DNA from: a virus
Strand: one strand, 5' to 3'
DNA: 20,347 nucleotides
IMG/VR virus record: IMGVR_UViG_3300031730_000023
Coordinates: 1-20,347 of that record
Position numbers and translations under genes: made by a program. Below are positions 12,960 through 18,879 of the stretch, in pieces (position 1 is the first letter of the stretch; each line of letters opens with the position of its first letter). The notes under the pieces are model-generated. The model had not been told where the DNA came from. It ran no database searches and saw nothing but the letters and a program-made list of their open reading frames with translations.

Positions 12960-13034
12960 ATGGCCTCCATGCGTAAAGAACAAAACCCCTGGAAGCTCTT
13001 CTGGTTGCTTCTGCCTATGATGATTGGAGAGTAG
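12960..13034 (+). CDS. 24-aa hydrophobic peptide
   Basis: MASMRKEQNPWKLFWLLLPM followed by MIGE. GGAGG lies about 8 bases upstream, inside the end of the preceding gene. Basic N-terminus plus a hydrophobic C-terminus suggests membrane insertion. It starts one base after the previous stop and ends one base before the next start. Small size keeps confidence limited. Confidence 0.45.
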   Translation: MASMRKEQNPWKLFWLLLPMMIGE

Positions 13035-13035
13035 A

Positions 13036-13188
13036 ATGACTGACGAACAACTAACCTACATGGCCATAGGCTATCTCGTACTGGCGGGGGAAATCAAACT
13101 TGCCGATAACTACAATGCTAAACTGCAAGAGGCCGTTAAAAAACTCCGCGAGGAAGGCTTTAAACTCGATGGCGGATTTGTGGCGTGA
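13036..13188 (+). CDS. 50-aa protein, unknown
   Basis: MTDEQLTYMAIGYLVLAGEI, then KLADNYNAKLQEAVKKLREE and GFKLDGGFVA: a compact helical protein. GGAGAG lies 7 bases before the ATG. The end overlaps the next start as GTGA. Function unknown. Confidence 0.6.
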   Translation: MTDEQLTYMAIGYLVLAGEIKLADNYNAKLQEAVKKLREEGFKLDGGFVA

Positions 13189-13307
13189 AATATGCCACTC
13201 ATAGCTGTTTAGAATGGACTGGACGCCATTACGACAAACATCACCAAATATCTTATATGGATTGCCACAACATCATTTACGGTGAACCTCTGCCCGTACC
13301 TCGGTAA
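13185..13307 (+). CDS. 40-aa Cys/His-rich protein starting with GTG
   Basis: VKYATHSCLEWTGRHYDKHH followed by QISYMDCHNIIYGEPLPVPR. The GTG overlaps the previous stop as GTGA. Several His and two Cys could bind metal, but no standard finger spacing is present. Supported by coupling and protein-like composition only. Confidence 0.45.
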   Translation: MKYATHSCLEWTGRHYDKHHQISYMDCHNIIYGEPLPVPR

Positions 13308-13309
13308 AC

Positions 13310-13322
13310 GTGTTTTCAACAC
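13310..13322. promoter_or_regulatory. Operator-like repeat upstream of the repressor
   Basis: GTGTT-TTC-AACAC, a 13-bp site with 5-bp arms, 10 bases upstream of the -35 box at 13332. The GTGTT/AACAC half-sites also occur at 5981-6000. A candidate self-regulation site for the XRE protein. Confidence 0.4.
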
Positions 13323-13331
13323 AACTAACAC

Positions 13332-13360
13332 TTGCATTTAACAATCATAAGGTGTATAAA
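13332..13360 (+). promoter_or_regulatory. Promoter of the XRE repressor
   Basis: TTGCAT (13332-13337), 17 bases, TATAAA (13355-13360). The start codon follows after only 5 bases, so the transcript would begin at or about the ATG. AAGGTG at 13349-13354 is an alternative ribosome site but is 11 bases away and would not be transcribed if this promoter is used. Confidence 0.5.
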
Positions 13361-13365
13361 GCATC

Positions 13366-13590
13366 ATGGATAAAAAACAGTTCTACAAGAGTCTTGGAGC
13401 AGTCTTAAAAAAGATTCGCCGCGATATGGGTATATCTCAAGAAAAGGTTGGAGAAATGTGTGATGTTAGCTTTCAACAAATTCAGAAATATGAATCCGGG
13501 TTAAATGCTATTCCTCTCTATAAGCTTATACAGATTTGTGACTACGCCAATGTGCGGGTTGAGGCTGTTTTAAAGGAGGTTGTGGCATGA
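13366..13590 (+). CDS. XRE-family transcriptional repressor (Cro/CI type)
   Basis: 74 aa, a single helix-turn-helix domain: LKKIRRDMGISQEKVGEMCD with recognition helix SFQQIQKYESG and NAIPLYKLIQICDYANV closing the fold. It acts as a dimeric DNA-binding regulator in the cytoplasm. It lacks the C-terminal peptidase of lambda CI, so it is closer to Cro-type or short repressors. Its likely sites are GTGTT-type inverted repeats at 13310 and nearby promoters; that link is inferred. The promoter suggests a leaderless mRNA. Its stop overlaps the next ATG as ATGA, so it heads the long plus-strand run. Confidence 0.88.
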   Translation: MDKKQFYKSLGAVLKKIRRDMGISQEKVGEMCDVSFQQIQKYESGLNAIPLYKLIQICDYANVRVEAVLKEVVA

Positions 13591-13859
13591 AAACCCTCGA
13601 AGAACTGCGGGATGAAACGGCTACTTTAATCACTCAGGCTGTGTATTCTGTCAGCACATTGCCTGACGATGATAGATGGCCTTCTGGGCAGATAAGTAAC
13701 GCTATTGTTGCAGGTTTATGTGCCGCCGAAAAGCTTGGCTATGACGCCGGGCTCTCCCAAGGCTTTGTGGATGGCAGCAGGCTTGCTCAGCGGGAAGGGG
13801 AAAAGCGGGGGATAGAGCAGGTGGCGTTAGCATTAGGCCGTAGAGGGGAGGAGGTATGA
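13587..13859 (+). CDS. 90-aa protein, unknown
   Basis: MKTLEELRDETATLITQAVY, helical, with a DDDRWPSGQ turn and a C-terminal charged helix ending GRRGEEV. AAGGAGG lies 8 bases before the ATG, one of the best ribosome sites in the window. Coupled at both ends by ATGA. No family recognised. Confidence 0.7.
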   Translation: MKTLEELRDETATLITQAVYSVSTLPDDDRWPSGQISNAIVAGLCAAEKLGYDAGLSQGFVDGSRLAQREGEKRGIEQVALALGRRGEEV

Positions 13860-14056
13860 ACTTGCTTAAAACAATAACTGGCAACGATAACTGGGGAGAA
13901 CTTTGGCAGCGTGGCAACGATGTGTCGGCGATGGAAGGGTATATTGAACAACTTATGTTTGAGTTTCGGCAAGACGATGTAACCGAGAGAAAACGCAAAC
14001 TGGCGCGTATTTATGAGTGCCTGCTTTATCGGCCTATCAACAGGGATACTAAGTAG
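13856..14056 (+). CDS. 66-aa protein, unknown
   Basis: MNLLKTITGNDNWGELWQRG, then a helix-rich part (FEFRQDDVTERKRKLARIYE). GAGGAGG ends just before the ATG and overlaps the end of the previous gene. Possible helical adaptor; no motif. Confidence 0.65.
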   Translation: MNLLKTITGNDNWGELWQRGNDVSAMEGYIEQLMFEFRQDDVTERKRKLARIYECLLYRPINRDTK

Positions 14057-14058
14057 CC

Positions 14059-14259
14059 ATGCCCAACAGAAAGCCGCAGGTGATGCTTACGGACGAGGAT
14101 AAGCAGTGGGTTATTAATTGCATATCGGTATTCATGCAGTGTGCAGGTATCAACAATGGCGACCCTAAACAGGTTACTCATACCGCCAATGTTATGCTTA
14201 AAACACTAGCCAATTACCAATTCGAAGTGCGCGAAACCAAAAAGGGGAAAGCTAAATGA
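14059..14259 (+). CDS. 66-aa protein, paralogue of the 19615 gene
   Basis: MPNRKPQVMLTDEDKQWVIN, CISVFMQCAGI, THTANVMLKTLAN, ending KKGKAK. The first 25 residues parallel the 19615-19785 protein: LTDEDKQWVINCISVFM against LDREDKEWIIGAIELFL, with a second helix containing T-A-x-x-L. Both are small helical proteins of unknown role. The shared pattern is seen directly; common descent is inferred. Confidence 0.65.
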   Translation: MPNRKPQVMLTDEDKQWVINCISVFMQCAGINNGDPKQVTHTANVMLKTLANYQFEVRETKKGKAK

Positions 14260-14447
14260 AACTGTTTGCATTAGTGGCCTACACCATAATGAATGGCCAG
14301 GTTACTTTAAGCCATACTGCGCCAGGTATCTACGGCTTCTACGCTACAAAGGCTGAATGTGAACAGTTGGCCTACCAATGGCAGCACCGTGAGCCGCAGA
14401 ATAAGTACGCCTGCGAGCCTGTGTTTGTAACCAAGAAGGGGAAATAA
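14256..14447 (+). CDS. 63-aa protein, unknown
   Basis: MKLFALVAYTIMNGQVTLSH has a weak signal-like start but keeps polar residues, so export is doubtful. A Cys lies near the middle (KAECEQLAYQW) and another near the end. Coupled to the previous gene by ATGA; AGGGG lies about 9 bases upstream of the ATG. Function unknown. Confidence 0.6.
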   Translation: MKLFALVAYTIMNGQVTLSHTAPGIYGFYATKAECEQLAYQWQHREPQNKYACEPVFVTKKGK

Positions 14448-14448
14448 A

Positions 14449-14700
14449 ATGAGATTGTTTAAGAAAAAGGCCGAACCTAAAAAGGTTGAGGCAATCAAGG
14501 TTGAAAAGGTCGCCTCTATTTCGGCCAAGAGAATCATTACCATACCCCAACCTATTTGGGAACAAATAGTCTTGGATTATCTCATGAAAGAGGGACAAAT
14601 TTCTAAAGGTCAGAAGCCTAATTATATTAAACTTCCTTATATTCCCGTAGGAGGTGTTTTGTATGCAAAACTTGATTTAATCGTAGAAGTGGAGGACTAA
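14449..14700 (+). CDS. 83-aa basic protein, unknown
   Basis: MRLFKKKAEPKKVEAIKVEK, a basic N-terminus, then RIITIPQPIWEQIVLDYLMK and a beta-rich end (YIPVGGVLYAKLDLIVEVED). AAGGGG lies 7 bases upstream. It begins one base after the preceding stop. No family recognised. Confidence 0.65.
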   Translation: MRLFKKKAEPKKVEAIKVEKVASISAKRIITIPQPIWEQIVLDYLMKEGQISKGQKPNYIKLPYIPVGGVLYAKLDLIVEVED

Positions 14701-14701
14701 C

Positions 14702-15400
14702 ATGCCAAAACCGACGCGGACACTGGAACGGATTAGCTTGCCGGGAGGGTGGTATTTTGAAGCTGTGGGCAATAAATACCACCTGCAACACGACAGATGG
14801 GGCAGCACTACTGTGCGAAGTGGCTTGTGGTGTGACGGTGATGCCGAGAGTTTTGCATCAGCGATGAATGGCCAACACTACGGCACGTCACGAATTACTG
14901 ACCCGGTATTTCAGACTGCACAGAAGGAATTAAACCGAATTCATGCCACTCAAGTTGCCGCCCTGCAAAGCCCTGCGTCAAAAATCCCAGTGGTTACAAT
15001 AAACGGCATTTCAAGCTCGATGCCAGACACAGAATACAGCCGGTATAGTTTTCCTGATGGTGTAAGCCATGAGGCAGGCGCGGATTATTTTACCTTACCT
15101 AGATTTGTTATGGCCGAAATCTTAGAACTGCGTGAACTTAAACGTAAACTGCAAAGCCCTGCGGGGGAGTGGCGGCCAATAGCAACGGCTCCGAAGGATG
15201 GGCGAAAGCTTTTGCTATGGCCTACGGATGGTTCTCACCACCGGAATTGTGAGCCGCAATCTACCATTGGTTATTGGACTGAACACGCGCCGGGTACGAA
15301 GTATGCCGGTAAGGGTTTTTGGATGGGTTGGAACAAATGCAAAAATCCCACCCACTGGCTCCCTTTGCCCCCGGCCCCAACCCAAAAGAAAGATAAGTAA
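14702..15400 (+). CDS. DUF551-like protein with repeat linkers
   Basis: 232 aa. The C-terminal third (EWRPIATAPKDGRKLLLWP, GYW, GFWMGWNKCKNPTHWLPLPP) matches the DUF551 pattern of proteobacterial phages (WxPIxxAPxDGxxxLLW ... PTHWxPLPPxP). The middle (residues 97-150) is a separate region, and the two are joined by LQSPA. The 15-nt sequence for that linker occurs twice, at 14963-14977 and 15149-15163. The N-terminal part (residues 1-80) holds WYFEAVGNKYHL and is unlike DUF551. DUF551 function is not established. The gene begins one base after the preceding stop. Confidence 0.72.
   Translation: MPKPTRTLERISLPGGWYFEAVGNKYHLQHDRWGSTTVRSGLWCDGDAESFASAMNGQHYGTSRITDPVFQTAQKELNRIHATQVAALQSPASKIPVVTINGISSSMPDTEYSRYSFPDGVSHEAGADYFTLPRFVMAEILELRELKRKLQSPAGEWRPIATAPKDGRKLLLWPTDGSHHRNCEPQSTIGYWTEHAPGTKYAGKGFWMGWNKCKNPTHWLPLPPAPTQKKDK
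14963..15163 (+). repeat. Exact 15-nt linker repeat (two copies)
   Basis: CTGCAAAGCCCTGCG at 14963-14977 and again at 15149-15163. Both copies are in frame and code for LQSPA, on the two sides of the middle region of the DUF551-like protein. They may be remnants of module joining. Confidence 0.7.
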
Positions 15401-15401
15401 A

Positions 15402-16397
15402 ATGCTCGCCTATCACAGTGACCCGAAAGTAAAAGCCAAGTACGTCAACCGTATTAAGGCCCACATCAAAGCCGATGATATCCAGCATGGCTTTTACTGG
15501 AGAAACGGAAAAGGTTGTGCAGTTGGTTGCACCATCGAAGGCTCCGACCACTCGGCTTATGAGCGTGAGATCGGCATTCCTGAATGGCTTGCGCGGGTAG
15601 AAGATACTCTATTTGAGGGCATGAATAACAAAAAGGCGCGCACTTGGCCAAAAGTGTTTCTAGAAGCCATCAAGCCTGGGATGGATTTGGAATCTTTGAA
15701 AGCGCCATTTATGTTGTTGGTTTTGCGTAATTCCTTGGCCATCCAGGAGGATAACACAAAATTTGATGCCGCCAAAAACCCCGAAGTAGTGAAAGTAATT
15801 GAAGAAGCCAAAAAGGTTCTCAAGGTGTGCATTGATCTGTGGAAAAAAGGCGAACCCGCCTGGAGCGCCGCCTGGAGCGCCGCCGAGAGCGCCGCCTGGA
15901 GCGCCTGGAGCGCCGCCGAGAGCGCCGCCTGGAGCGCCGCCGAGAGCGCCGCCTGGAGCGCCGCCGAGAGCGCCGCCAGGAGCGCCGCCGAGAGCGCCGC
16001 CTGGAGCGCCGAGAGCGCCGCCTGGAGCGCCGCCGAGAGCGCCGCCTGGAGCGCCGAGAGCGCCGCCTGGATCGCCGAGAGCGCCGCCAGGAGCGCCGCC
16101 TGGAGCGCCGAGAGCGCCGCCTGGAGCGCCAGGAGCGCCGCCTGGAGCGCCGAGAGCGCCGCCTGGAGCGCCGCCTGGAGCGCCGAGAGCGCCGCCTGGA
16201 GCGCCGAGAGCGCCGCCAGGAGCGCCGCCTGGAGCGCCGAGAGCGCCGCCTGGAGCGCCGCCTGGAGCGCCGAGAGCGCCGCCGAGAGCGCCGCCTGGAG
16301 CGCCGCCTGGAGCGCCGAGAGCGCCGCCTTCGACTATTACGCCGACGAACTGCTCAAGCTTATAAAGGCTTGCCCGGCCCCAACTGGGGAGGGGTGA
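15402..16397 (+). CDS. Phage protein with C-terminal Ala/Ser/Trp repeat tail
   Basis: 331 aa from ATG 15402; the frame is open further upstream over another gene, which is a shadow. Residues 1-145 are a globular domain: MLAYHSDPKVKAKYVNRIKA, GFYWRNGKGCAVGCTIEGSD, HSAYEREIGIPEWLARVEDT. I recognise this as a phage/prophage family of unknown function. Residues about 152-308 are tetrapeptide repeats (SAAW, SAAE, SAAR, SAE) that should be helical and alternate large, charged and small residues. The end is FDYYADELLKLIKACPAPTG. Shine-Dalgarno-like AAAGATAAG precedes the ATG. The repeat region is far more GC-rich than the neighbouring genes. Confidence 0.8.
   Translation: MLAYHSDPKVKAKYVNRIKAHIKADDIQHGFYWRNGKGCAVGCTIEGSDHSAYEREIGIPEWLARVEDTLFEGMNNKKARTWPKVFLEAIKPGMDLESLKAPFMLLVLRNSLAIQEDNTKFDAAKNPEVVKVIEEAKKVLKVCIDLWKKGEPAWSAAWSAAESAAWSAWSAAESAAWSAAESAAWSAAESAARSAAESAAWSAESAAWSAAESAAWSAESAAWIAESAARSAAWSAESAAWSARSAAWSAESAAWSAAWSAESAAWSAESAARSAAWSAESAAWSAAWSAESAAESAAWSAAWSAESAAFDYYADELLKLIKACPAPTGEG
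15859..16329 (+). repeat. GC-rich 12/9-nt tandem repeat array
   Basis: About 470 bases of GAGCGCCGCCTG and GAGCGCCGCCGA (12 nt) mixed with 9-nt units (GAGCGCCGA). All units are multiples of 3, so gain or loss keeps the reading frame. Occasional base changes (ATC for AGC near 16071, CAG for CTG) show some divergence. It codes for the SAAW/SAAE/SAAR tail of the 15402 gene. Confidence 0.9.
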
Positions 16398-16398
16398 G

Positions 16399-16704
16399 AT
16401 GAAAATAACCCACATTAGCTTCGGCGGCCCGGAACGAATAATTGAGATTGGCGGGAAGGATTATCACTTTGAGATGCATCCACACTTAGGCCCGATGCCA
16501 ATTCACGAGAAGTCCAAGAACGAGAGGAAGCTTTCGCACAATCACTTCTTTTGGCATGCCGTGAGTATTTGGGCGCAACAGGGCGAAAAGCTACTACCTG
16601 ACGGAAAGTGCGATTGGCATTGTGATGTGTCCGAGTACAAGGCCGAACAACGCCTCATCAAAAAACTAACAAAGCCCAACCAATGGAAGCCCGCAATGAA
16701 ATGA
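16399..16704 (+). CDS. 101-aa His/Trp-rich protein, unknown
   Basis: MKITHISFGGPERIIEIGGK, then YHFEMHPHLGPMPIHEKSKN and LSHNHFFWHAVSIWAQQGEK. Many His and one Cys pair (CDWHCD) could bind metal, but no standard site is seen. GAGGGG precedes the ATG, which lies one base past the previous stop. The stop overlaps the next start. No family recognised with certainty. Confidence 0.7.
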   Translation: MKITHISFGGPERIIEIGGKDYHFEMHPHLGPMPIHEKSKNERKLSHNHFFWHAVSIWAQQGEKLLPDGKCDWHCDVSEYKAEQRLIKKLTKPNQWKPAMK

Positions 16705-17423
16705 GCTTGGATAAACAAACGCTGCTGCCGTGCCCGTTCTGCGGCGATATAGAAAGCCTTGATGCTGCCGAGGCGCTTGGCCAACATATCGATGGATGCC
16801 CAACGATTGCTGCGGGATGTGAAAACTGCGGCGCTGTCGGCCCTAGCGTGTCTTACACAGGCGGCAAACAAATACCCATCCCCACACCTGACGAGCTTCT
16901 AGAGCGGAGCGCCCAAAGATGGAACGCCCGCCCCGCCAGCCCGGTAACGCGCAGCGCGGAAGCCTTGCGGTACGCAGAAAAGGCATTCGTATTAATCAAA
17001 AACCTTGCCAATGACGAGCATATGTCAAAGGCCCGTAACCTGGCACTCGTATGGCTATCATTATACGAAGATATTGAACAGCTCGAAGCCAGCCAGCCTA
17101 TCGAGGCCGACGATAAAGTGCGGGCGCTGGCCTCTAAAATGCTTTGCATGGCCAAGAAGGCTATTGATGATGCTAACGGCGAAGATTTGGTTGTTATCAC
17201 AAGCAGGCAATTTCAGGCATTCTCAAGCCAGCCTCAGCCGCAGAGTGATGAGGGGCTGCGGTATCAGTTTGAATGTTTGCGGCGGGTACTCGACCCTGAG
17301 ACTCTTACTGCTTTGCAGCGCTATCCCATGGATGTGTCTGTTGCCCATGCTGTTGAGGCTATCATTTCTCAGGCCCTATCCCGCCAAGCCCCTGTACCGA
17401 CAACCAATGGAGGGAAAGGGTGA
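16701..17423 (+). CDS. Lar-like zinc-ribbon protein, large
   Basis: 240 aa from ATG 16701, chosen for the ATGA overlap; ATG 16683 lies within the previous gene. The start, LLPCPFCG, then CENCGAVGP and QRWNARP, fits the Lar restriction-alleviation family (CPFCG ... CxxC ... WNxR). Lar proteins modulate host restriction; whether this one does is inferred. After residue 80 there is a long helical extension (AEALRYAEKAFVLIKNLAND; GLRYQFECLRRVLDPETLTA) that is not part of the usual 60-90-aa Lar. Internal Ser/Gln/Pro linkers (SQPQPQSD) separate parts. It ends with GGKG, which overlaps the next ribosome site. Confidence 0.7.
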   Translation: MSLDKQTLLPCPFCGDIESLDAAEALGQHIDGCPTIAAGCENCGAVGPSVSYTGGKQIPIPTPDELLERSAQRWNARPASPVTRSAEALRYAEKAFVLIKNLANDEHMSKARNLALVWLSLYEDIEQLEASQPIEADDKVRALASKMLCMAKKAIDDANGEDLVVITSRQFQAFSSQPQPQSDEGLRYQFECLRRVLDPETLTALQRYPMDVSVAHAVEAIISQALSRQAPVPTTNGGKG

Positions 17424-17552
17424 TGTGGTGGCTGCTTGGAATTCTAGCAGTATGCGTTGTGCTTATTGTTTGGGACATTTTATCATATCAATACAATGAC
17501 GGAAAAAGATGGTGAAGAATTTAGAAAATCAAGGTTTTGCCCCTGTACCGAC
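17388..17552 (+). repeat. Exact 14-nt repeat coding APVPT in two genes
   Basis: GCCCCTGTACCGAC occurs at 17388-17401, near the end of the Lar-like gene, and at 17539-17552, near the start of the next large gene. Both copies are read as APVPT. They flank the 30-aa membrane gene, which may have been inserted between them. Confidence 0.6.
17423..17515 (+). CDS. 30-aa single-pass membrane peptide
   Basis: MWWLLGILAVCVVLIVWDIL followed by SYQYNDGKRW: one transmembrane helix and a short polar tail. GGAGGGAAAGGG precedes the ATG by a few bases, and the start overlaps the previous stop. Its end overlaps the next gene by 7 bases. The strength of the ribosome site and the clear helix support it as a real gene. 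Function unknown; a holin-like or host-membrane role is only a guess. Confidence 0.6.
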   Translation: MWWLLGILAVCVVLIVWDILSYQYNDGKRW

Positions 17553-17994
17553 GAGCGGTGCGGCGGAAGTGGCGCGGGAGATTTGGGGGCTCATTGATAG
17601 CCTGACCCCGCACACAAAAATGCTTTCTATCAATGGGCAAAGCGCCGAGCAGTTTCAGGCGAAAGCCGCCGCCATCATTCAGCAATACGGCGATGCTCGA
17701 TGTGTAGAAGGCCGACGCGACCAAGAACAATTTCACCTTGAGGAAATGGCCAGCCAACCCCCAGCCGCAGATGGTAAGTTGGAGAAGCTGCGACGTAGAG
17801 CGTTTGAAGGCATTGAGCCCATGCACTATGAGGCTCTTTGCTTCACCGAGGCAGAGAATGGCGCTGTGGGATTTTGGGGTGTCGTTGAAACACAAGAGCA
17901 GTGGAATAAGGCTGCGCGTGAATGCGCTTTTTGGGTTAAGGCTGATGACTTAGAAGTCGCCCTAGCCCAACCGGCTAGCGACAAAAACCAATAA
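17509..17994 (+). CDS. 161-aa protein, unknown
   Basis: MVKNLENQGFAPVPTSGAAE, two helical regions (AREIWGLIDSLTPHTKMLS; EQFQAKAAAIIQQYGDARC), a Pro linker (SQPPAADG), and a second part (FEGIEPMHYEALCFTE, ECAFWVKADDLEVALAQPAS). The Ser-Gln-Pro-Pro linker is of the type found in several neighbours. The ATG follows GGAAAAAG. Function unknown. Confidence 0.65.
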   Translation: MVKNLENQGFAPVPTSGAAEVAREIWGLIDSLTPHTKMLSINGQSAEQFQAKAAAIIQQYGDARCVEGRRDQEQFHLEEMASQPPAADGKLEKLRRRAFEGIEPMHYEALCFTEAENGAVGFWGVVETQEQWNKAARECAFWVKADDLEVALAQPASDKNQ

Positions 17995-18186
17995 AAGACA
18001 ACGTGATGATAAAACTAAATGAATACCAAGCAGAGTTTTTGTTAGAGCTTTTTGGTGGTGATGATGAAAGCCAGATTTGCGTAGGTGAACTTGCCGGTCA
18101 CTCGGGGCACGGCCTTTACGCTTGGTTTGAAGAATACCCCGAAGAAGGTTGCACATTTTTACCGGAGGCTGCCCAACCGGCCAGCG
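17965..18186 (+). repeat. QPAS tail repeat at two gene ends
   Basis: GCCCAACCGGCTAGCG (17965-17980) and GCCCAACCGGCCAGCG (18171-18186) differ at one base. They code AQPAS near the ends of two consecutive proteins. Confidence 0.6.
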
Positions 18187-18200
18187 GGGGTGGGGAGTAA
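18006..18200 (+). CDS. 64-aa acidic protein, unknown
   Basis: MIKLNEYQAEFLLELFGGDD, then ICVGELAGHSGHGLYAWFEE and a tail AAQPASGGGE. Acidic, possibly binding a basic partner or mimicking DNA, but that is speculation. GTG 18003 is an alternative start. The TAATG overlap links it to the next gene. Confidence 0.6.
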   Translation: MIKLNEYQAEFLLELFGGDDESQICVGELAGHSGHGLYAWFEEYPEEGCTFLPEAAQPASGGGE

Positions 18201-18511
18201 TGGGTGGCGTCAAAGTGGTGGACCGTCTATTTCTCACGAGTGATGAGAGGCGTGAACGTAAAAAGAAGATGGCCAGAGATAGATCAGCTAAACGCTATCA
18301 TCAACGCTACGGACAATATCCGTCCCGCGCAGAATTAGACAGAGATAACCAAGTGCTACGCATTTTGGTTGGTGAACTCGCTAATACCTTAGAGCTTTGT
18401 CTCACTGCTACCGGAATAAGTAGCTACACCAGAGCCGAGATACAGCGCGTATTAGACCGCGTAAACGCACGCGTTCCGGCACCTCACACTTCTATCCGGG
18501 GTGGCCAATGA
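18200..18511 (+). CDS. 103-aa basic protein, possible DNA binding
   Basis: MGGVKVVDRLFLTSDERRER, then KKKMARDRSAKRYHQRYGQY, a strongly basic helix, followed by a leucine-rich helix (QVLRILVGELANTLELCLTA). The order of basic region and amphipathic helix resembles DNA-binding or dimerising proteins; it is not a confirmed bZIP. It starts by TAATG overlap after GGGGAG. The frame is also open upstream over the previous gene, which is ignored. Confidence 0.6.
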   Translation: MGGVKVVDRLFLTSDERRERKKKMARDRSAKRYHQRYGQYPSRAELDRDNQVLRILVGELANTLELCLTATGISSYTRAEIQRVLDRVNARVPAPHTSIRGGQ

Positions 18512-18879
18512 TGCAAGTCAAGCACGGCACTACCCGCATTGTTTTTCTTGTGGGTCGGTTGGCTTTCAAACTGCCCACTGTTACAAGCTATCGCCTATTC
18601 CTTCATGGTTTATTGGCCAACATGCAAGAGGCGCAATGGTGGCAAAATTTGCGCGAACCAAAGGCCCAGCGTCTGATGTGTCCGGTGAAACTCTATATTC
18701 CGGGCGGCTTCCTCATAGTGATGCCACGGTGCAAACCTATCAGCCGAAAGACATTTTTTAATTGCCGTCCCCTCAATCGAGAGTTCAAGAACGCTGGTAT
18801 ACCTGTTGAGAACAAGCTCGATAGTTTCGGGCGTTATAAGAAAAACATTGTAGCCGTTGATTATGGGAGTAGCCAATGA
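18508..18879 (+). CDS. 123-aa protein of a recurrent phage family
   Basis: MMQVKHGTTRIVFLVGRLAF, LFLHGLLANMQEAQWWQ, LMCPVKLYIPGGFLIVMPRC, and a final PVENKLDSFGRYKKNIVAVD. The overall pattern (GRLAFKxP, HGLLANMQE, GGFLIVMPR, KxDSFG, VAVDYG) is one I have seen in phage and prophage small proteins. The end IVAVDYG recalls the catalytic-metal loop of kinase-like folds, but the protein is too short for a whole kinase. Function unknown. The stop overlaps the next start. Confidence 0.7.
   Translation: MMQVKHGTTRIVFLVGRLAFKLPTVTSYRLFLHGLLANMQEAQWWQNLREPKAQRLMCPVKLYIPGGFLIVMPRCKPISRKTFFNCRPLNREFKNAGIPVENKLDSFGRYKKNIVAVDYGSSQ

Noticed and set aside
15198-15401. Upstream extension of the 15402 gene
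   Set aside because: The first 68 codons overlap the DUF551-like gene in another frame. The conserved MLAYHSD start at 15402 directly follows the previous stop.
15660-16415. 251-aa minus-strand collagen-like frame and the plus-strand Pro- and Arg/Glu-rich frames over the repeat
   Set aside because: They arise from the GC-rich repeat units being free of stops in several frames. The real gene is the SAAW frame, which has a recognised N-terminal domain and ribosome site.
17005-17499. 164-aa frame inside the Lar-like gene
   Set aside because: It lies in another frame of the recognised gene, has no ribosome site, and its composition (Cys, Arg, Leu, Ser-rich) is that of a shadow.
18149-18199. Extension of the 18200 gene upstream to ATG 18149
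   Set aside because: It would overlap the preceding gene by 50 bases. GGGGAG and the TAATG overlap favour ATG 18200.
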